A DNA stretch of 64,000 nt. Origin: Kordiimonas pumila (GTDB taxonomy: Bacteria > Pseudomonadota > Alphaproteobacteria > Sphingomonadales > Kordiimonadaceae). The position numbers were made by a program, and so were the translations under genes. Location of the stretch: positions 3,148,501 to 3,212,500 of the forward strand of contig NZ_CP061205.1 of NCBI RefSeq assembly GCF_015240255.1, given 5' to 3'. Below are positions 60,905 to 64,000 of the stretch, piece by piece (positions within the stretch are counted from its first letter, which is position 1; every line of letters starts with the position of its first letter). The notes beneath the pieces were generated by a model, which saw only the letters and a program-made list of their open reading frames with translations, ran no database searches and was not told the origin of the DNA.

Positions 60905-62611
60905 TTGGAAAGTCTTTTTCAGTTTTTAAGAAACATGGGTACAGGCCGTTTAATGATGGTCGCCTTTGTTGGTGTTGTTGTTGTTGGCTTCTTCGTAATT
61001 GTGATTGGGGGGCTGCAAACTTCACGCATGTCAACGCTCTATGCTGACCTTGACCCGGCCGCTGCCGCGTCTATCGCTCAGCAGCTCGACGCTGAAGGAA
61101 TTCCTTACGAATCAGATGCAACGGGTAGGCTTGTCCGTGTTCCACAAGAACAGGTTGACCGGCTTCGGCTACGATTCGCCGGGGAAGGTCTAACCGGCGG
61201 TGTTGTTGGTAAAGAAATTTTCGACGGCGAATCAAGTTTTGGCAGAACCAGCTTTGAATTGAATATCAATTATGTTCGCGCTGTTGAGGGTGAACTGGCA
61301 CGAACCATAAAGTTTATCAGATCTGTATCTGAAGCCCGTGTGCATATCGTTATGCCAGAGCGGCGGCCATTCCAGCGTGAGGAAAGCCAGCCTTCAGCCT
61401 CTATTCTTCTGAAAACCTCAGGCTCGATAAGCCAGCAGCAAGCCCATGCTATTCAGGCACTTGTATCTTCTGCTGTCCCTAGTCTATCGCCTGACCGTGT
61501 TACAATCACAGACACCAATGGACGCCTTATACTTGACGGTGCAACAAAAAAAGAATTTAGCAGTTTTTCAACACTTGAAGATGCGCGACTTTCAGCAGAA
61601 AGCATATACCGAGGCCGCATTGAGGAATTGATCGGCAGTGTTGTAGGGCGCGGGCTTGTGCGGGCAGAAATCTCTGTTCAAATGGATATGAACCGCACCA
61701 CAACAAGTGAAGTGACATACGACCCTGATACGCAGGTTGTTCTTTCCCAGAATGTTTTGGAAGAAACATCAAAAGAGGCACCCGCTGGTGGGCAGGTTAC
61801 AGCATCCCTTAACCTGCCTGATGCCCAAGGCGGACAAAATGGACAGCAAACCAACGACACGTCTAAAACCAATGAAGTCACTAATTTTGAGAACTCAAAA
61901 ACCGAAACCACAACGATAAAAGAACCCGGCACAATCACACAGATACGCGCTTCTGTACTCGTGGATTATATTCGCGACCTAGACGAAGAAGGCAATACTG
62001 TAGGCACGCCAACGCCGCGTACGGCAGAAGAACTGCAACAACTGGAAGACCTCGTTAAAACGGCTATCCCGTATGATGAAAATCGCGGCGATCAGGTAAC
62101 TGTTGCAACAATGCGTTTTATTGACCCCGCCCCACTCGGCGAAACAACCGAAGCCTTTAGCATGCTGGGGCTTAACAAACAGGATGTCTTTGATGTCATG
62201 AAATACGGTGGTACCGTGTTACTGGCAATTCTTGTGCTTCTGTTGATTGTTCGCCCTCTGGTTGCTCGACTTATTGAAGCAATTCCAGATGCGCCGCCAC
62301 CAATAGACCCTAACCAGATTGAAGCGCGGCAACAGGAAGCCCCAGCAGCACTTGCAGGCCCTGGTTACGGCCTTTCGGCAGAAGTTTTAGCAGCAGCAGC
62401 AGCGGGAGACCCTGCCGCAACTGCAGCCGTTATGGCGGCGCGGGATTCTGGATCACTAGAGCCAGCAAAGCTAGGCACTGATGGTAAAATTGACGTGGCG
62501 CAAGTTGAAGGCCGCATTCAGGAATCTGCAATTAAGAAAGTGGCTGAAATTATTCGGGCTAACCCAGAAGAATCTGTCGCCATTGTTAGAACATGGCTTT
62601 ACACCGACTAA
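60905..62611 (+). CDS. fliF: Flagellar MS-ring protein FliF
   Basis: This protein of about 568 residues builds the MS ring in the inner membrane. It has a first transmembrane helix (LMMVAFVGVVVVGFFVIVIGG), the YscJ/FliF secretin-like periplasmic region (LYADLDPAAAASIAQQLDAEGIPYE), a central beta-collar region and a second helix (VLLAILVLLLIVRPLVARL). The C-terminus ends with the FliG-binding segment (ESVAIVRTWLYTD). The start is uncertain: I prefer TTG 60905 with GAGG 5 bases upstream; GTG 60899 and TTG 60851 are alternatives. Confidence 0.94.
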   Translation: MESLFQFLRNMGTGRLMMVAFVGVVVVGFFVIVIGGLQTSRMSTLYADLDPAAAASIAQQLDAEGIPYESDATGRLVRVPQEQVDRLRLRFAGEGLTGGVVGKEIFDGESSFGRTSFELNINYVRAVEGELARTIKFIRSVSEARVHIVMPERRPFQREESQPSASILLKTSGSISQQQAHAIQALVSSAVPSLSPDRVTITDTNGRLILDGATKKEFSSFSTLEDARLSAESIYRGRIEELIGSVVGRGLVRAEISVQMDMNRTTTSEVTYDPDTQVVLSQNVLEETSKEAPAGGQVTASLNLPDAQGGQNGQQTNDTSKTNEVTNFENSKTETTTIKEPGTITQIRASVLVDYIRDLDEEGNTVGTPTPRTAEELQQLEDLVKTAIPYDENRGDQVTVATMRFIDPAPLGETTEAFSMLGLNKQDVFDVMKYGGTVLLAILVLLLIVRPLVARLIEAIPDAPPPIDPNQIEARQQEAPAALAGPGYGLSAEVLAAAAAGDPAATAAVMAARDSGSLEPAKLGTDGKIDVAQVEGRIQESAIKKVAEIIRANPEESVAIVRTWLYTD

Positions 62612-62621
62612 GTGAGATACA

Positions 62622-63641
62622 ATGAACGAGCAAAGTAAAGACCTTAGCAAAATGACAGGCTCCCAAAAGGCGGCTGCTTTTATGCTTGCCATTGGCGAAG
62701 AATATGGCCGGCTTATATGGGAAAAGCTCTCAGAAGATGAGATCAAAGAGTTGTCCCAGCATATGTCTAACCTAGGCAGCGTTCGGGCTAAGTCTGTAGA
62801 AGAGCTCTTCATTGAATTTGCCGGTAAAGTATCAACTGTAGGGAACCTTAATGGTTCCTTCGAAAGCACGGAGCGCCTTCTTGGTAAAATGCTGCCCGGC
62901 GACCGGGTGCAACAAATTATGGATGAAATCCGTGGCCCAGCCGGTCGCACTATGTGGGATAAGCTTGGCAACGTGAACGAAATGGTGCTCGCCAGCTATC
63001 TGAAAAACGAATATCCGCAAACTGTTGCCGTGGTTCTACAGAAAATTAAAGCAGAGCACGCAGCACGGGTGTTAGCTGTACTACCAGAAGATTTTTCCAT
63101 GGAAGTCATTATGCGGATGCTGAGAATGGAATCCGTACAGAAAGACATTCTCGACAAAGTGGAACAAACTTTGCGCGTTGAATTTATGAACAATCTTGCC
63201 CGGACCAGCAGACGCGACAGCCACGAAACAATTGCAGAAATTTTCAATTACCTAGATAGAGGCGCAGAATCACGCTTTCTTGCAGCACTTGAAGATCGTA
63301 ACCGGGATAGCGCAGAGCGCATCCGTGCCTTGATGTTTACGTTTGAAGACCTTGCAAACCTTGACCCAAGCGGCGTGCAAACCCTGCTCCGGAACGTGGA
63401 TAAAGATAAACTCGCTCTGGCAATGAAAGGTGCTTCTGACACGCTTCGGGATCTGTTTTTCTCCAACATGTCAGAGCGGGCAGCCAAAATTCTGCGCGAA
63501 GACATGGAGGCAATGGGCCCTGTGCGATTGCGGGATGTAGACGAAGCGCAAATGGAAATGGTGAATAAAGCGAAGGATCTCGCTGAAGCAGGCGAAATTC
63601 TTCTTTCTGACAATAAAGGCGAAGATGAACTAATTTACTAA
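62622..63641 (+). CDS. fliG: Flagellar motor switch protein FliG
   Basis: This 339-residue cytoplasmic protein couples stator force to the rotor. It has FliG-N ([37 protein letters not shown]), FliG-M ([27 protein letters not shown], an EYPQ variant of EHPQ), and FliG-C with the charged torque helix ([33 protein letters not shown]). It begins 10 bases after fliF, in the same transcript. Confidence 0.96.
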   Translation: MNEQSKDLSKMTGSQKAAAFMLAIGEEYGRLIWEKLSEDEIKELSQHMSNLGSVRAKSVEELFIEFAGKVSTVGNLNGSFESTERLLGKMLPGDRVQQIMDEIRGPAGRTMWDKLGNVNEMVLASYLKNEYPQTVAVVLQKIKAEHAARVLAVLPEDFSMEVIMRMLRMESVQKDILDKVEQTLRVEFMNNLARTSRRDSHETIAEIFNYLDRGAESRFLAALEDRNRDSAERIRALMFTFEDLANLDPSGVQTLLRNVDKDKLALAMKGASDTLRDLFFSNMSERAAKILREDMEAMGPVRLRDVDEAQMEMVNKAKDLAEAGEILLSDNKGEDELIY

Positions 63642-63657
63642 GTTCAACAGGATTAAA

Positions 63658-64000
63658 ATGGCACAACCAGTTAAATTTACTTTTGATCAAGCATTCGATG
63701 GCGGCGCCAAAAGCCGCTATGACGTTCAGCTTGAGCGACTGCAAAAAGAAAATGTCACTGCAAAAGAAGAAATGCGGAACCAAGGCTTTGTGGAGGGCCG
63801 TGAAAAAGCATTAGCTGAGATAGAGGCTGCAACACAGGTAGCCATGGAAACCATATCACAGTCTGCCGAAGCCTTATTTGCCCAGCATAATCAACTCCGG
63901 GAAGAACTGAAACAGGATATGGTACAGCTAGCCTACGCAATAGCCAGCAAGCTCTCCCCTGCCCTTATACGCCAGCACCCTCTTGAGGAAATTTCAGCCC
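63658..64000 (+). CDS. fliH: FliH-like flagellar assembly protein (partial, cut by window end)
   Basis: A frame opens at ATG 63658, after ACAGGATT, and runs to the window end (114 codons). The sequence (QPVKFTFDQAFD..., then a charged helical EGREKALAEIEAATQ region and LAYAIASKLSPALI) has the composition and position of FliH, the negative regulator of the export ATPase FliI. It directly follows fliG, as in many alphaproteobacteria. Only the N-terminal half is visible, so the call rests partly on gene order. Confidence 0.8.
   Translation, partial: MAQPVKFTFDQAFDGGAKSRYDVQLERLQKENVTAKEEMRNQGFVEGREKALAEIEAATQVAMETISQSAEALFAQHNQLREELKQDMVQLAYAIASKLSPALIRQHPLEEISA

Noticed and set aside
1-64000. 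Search for CRISPR arrays, insertion sequences, prophage genes, integrases or attachment repeats
   Set aside because: No regularly spaced repeats, transposase, phage structural gene or tRNA-adjacent integrase was seen; the gene order looks like stable chromosomal backbone with small accessory parts.

Overview
The window is a 64 kb chromosomal segment of an alphaproteobacterium. Supporting signs are an Entner-Doudoroff glucose pathway, a class I polyhydroxyalkanoate (PHA) locus with PhaR and phasins, a SciP (DUF1153) gene beside flagellar genes with CtrA-like boxes, and an alphaproteobacterial-type elongator tRNA-Met. Base composition is moderate (roughly 45-50% GC by eye) and gene content suits a marine heterotroph; a Kordiimonas-like lineage is my guess, not a demonstrated assignment. 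I see no prophage, insertion sequence or CRISPR array.

Layout. 1-6290 (minus): the division and cell wall cluster mraZ-rsmH-ftsL-ftsI-murE-murF, tightly overlapping, preceded by seven MraZ boxes spaced exactly 10 bp apart. 6537-9740: an HPP/CBS membrane protein, a GST, an unidentified 105-residue protein, RNase P RNA (minus strand) and a small lipoprotein. 9746-14923: a TetR regulator divergent from an RND adaptor and pump. 15011-25935: a FadB/FadJ-type beta-oxidation enzyme behind a large palindrome, asparaginase, an acetate-type sodium symporter with its DUF4212 partner, a branched-chain aminotransferase, a fused indolepyruvate ferredoxin oxidoreductase and a divergent Lrp regulator. 25942-33194: the PHA locus (phaB, phaZ, phaC, two tandem phasins with matching PhaR-controlled promoters, phaR, 3-hydroxybutyrate dehydrogenase). 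33464-37658: tyrosine catabolism (maiA, fahA, a VOC protein, hpd) with a divergent MarR regulator; no homogentisate dioxygenase is visible. 37639-46782: eda-edd-pgl-zwf plus a PEP-carboxylase-like gene with altered active-site motifs, and a LacI regulator whose probable operator overlaps a promoter facing this operon. 46885-48422: arsR-arsC-arsH without a transporter gene. 48620-53060: a second RND pump and adaptor behind a structured RNA leader. 53182-56200: tRNA-Met, OsmC, TetR, DUF1328, mnmA. 56363-64000: flagellar genes fliK-flgD-flgE, sciP, fliF-fliG-fliH (cut by the window end).

How it works together. The carbon genes form a network: sugars enter through Zwf/Pgl/Edd/Eda, fatty and amino acids through the beta-oxidation, IOR and tyrosine genes, and surplus acetyl-CoA is stored as PHB by PhaB/PhaC, covered by phasins under PhaR control and released by PhaZ and hydroxybutyrate dehydrogenase.

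The most unusual signal is the leader of the second RND operon (52884-53040). Three mutually exclusive hairpins end in sequestration of a Shine-Dalgarno sequence, downstream of a 10-codon leader ORF that begins a few bases after the predicted transcription start. The exposed site serves a 31-codon ORF joined by TAATG to the adaptor gene. This looks like an attenuator or riboswitch-type control of drug or metal efflux that I do not recognise as a known class. Other notable points are the PEP-carboxylase-like protein, the MraZ box array, the paired PhaR promoters and the lysine/alanine-rich tail of PhaZ.
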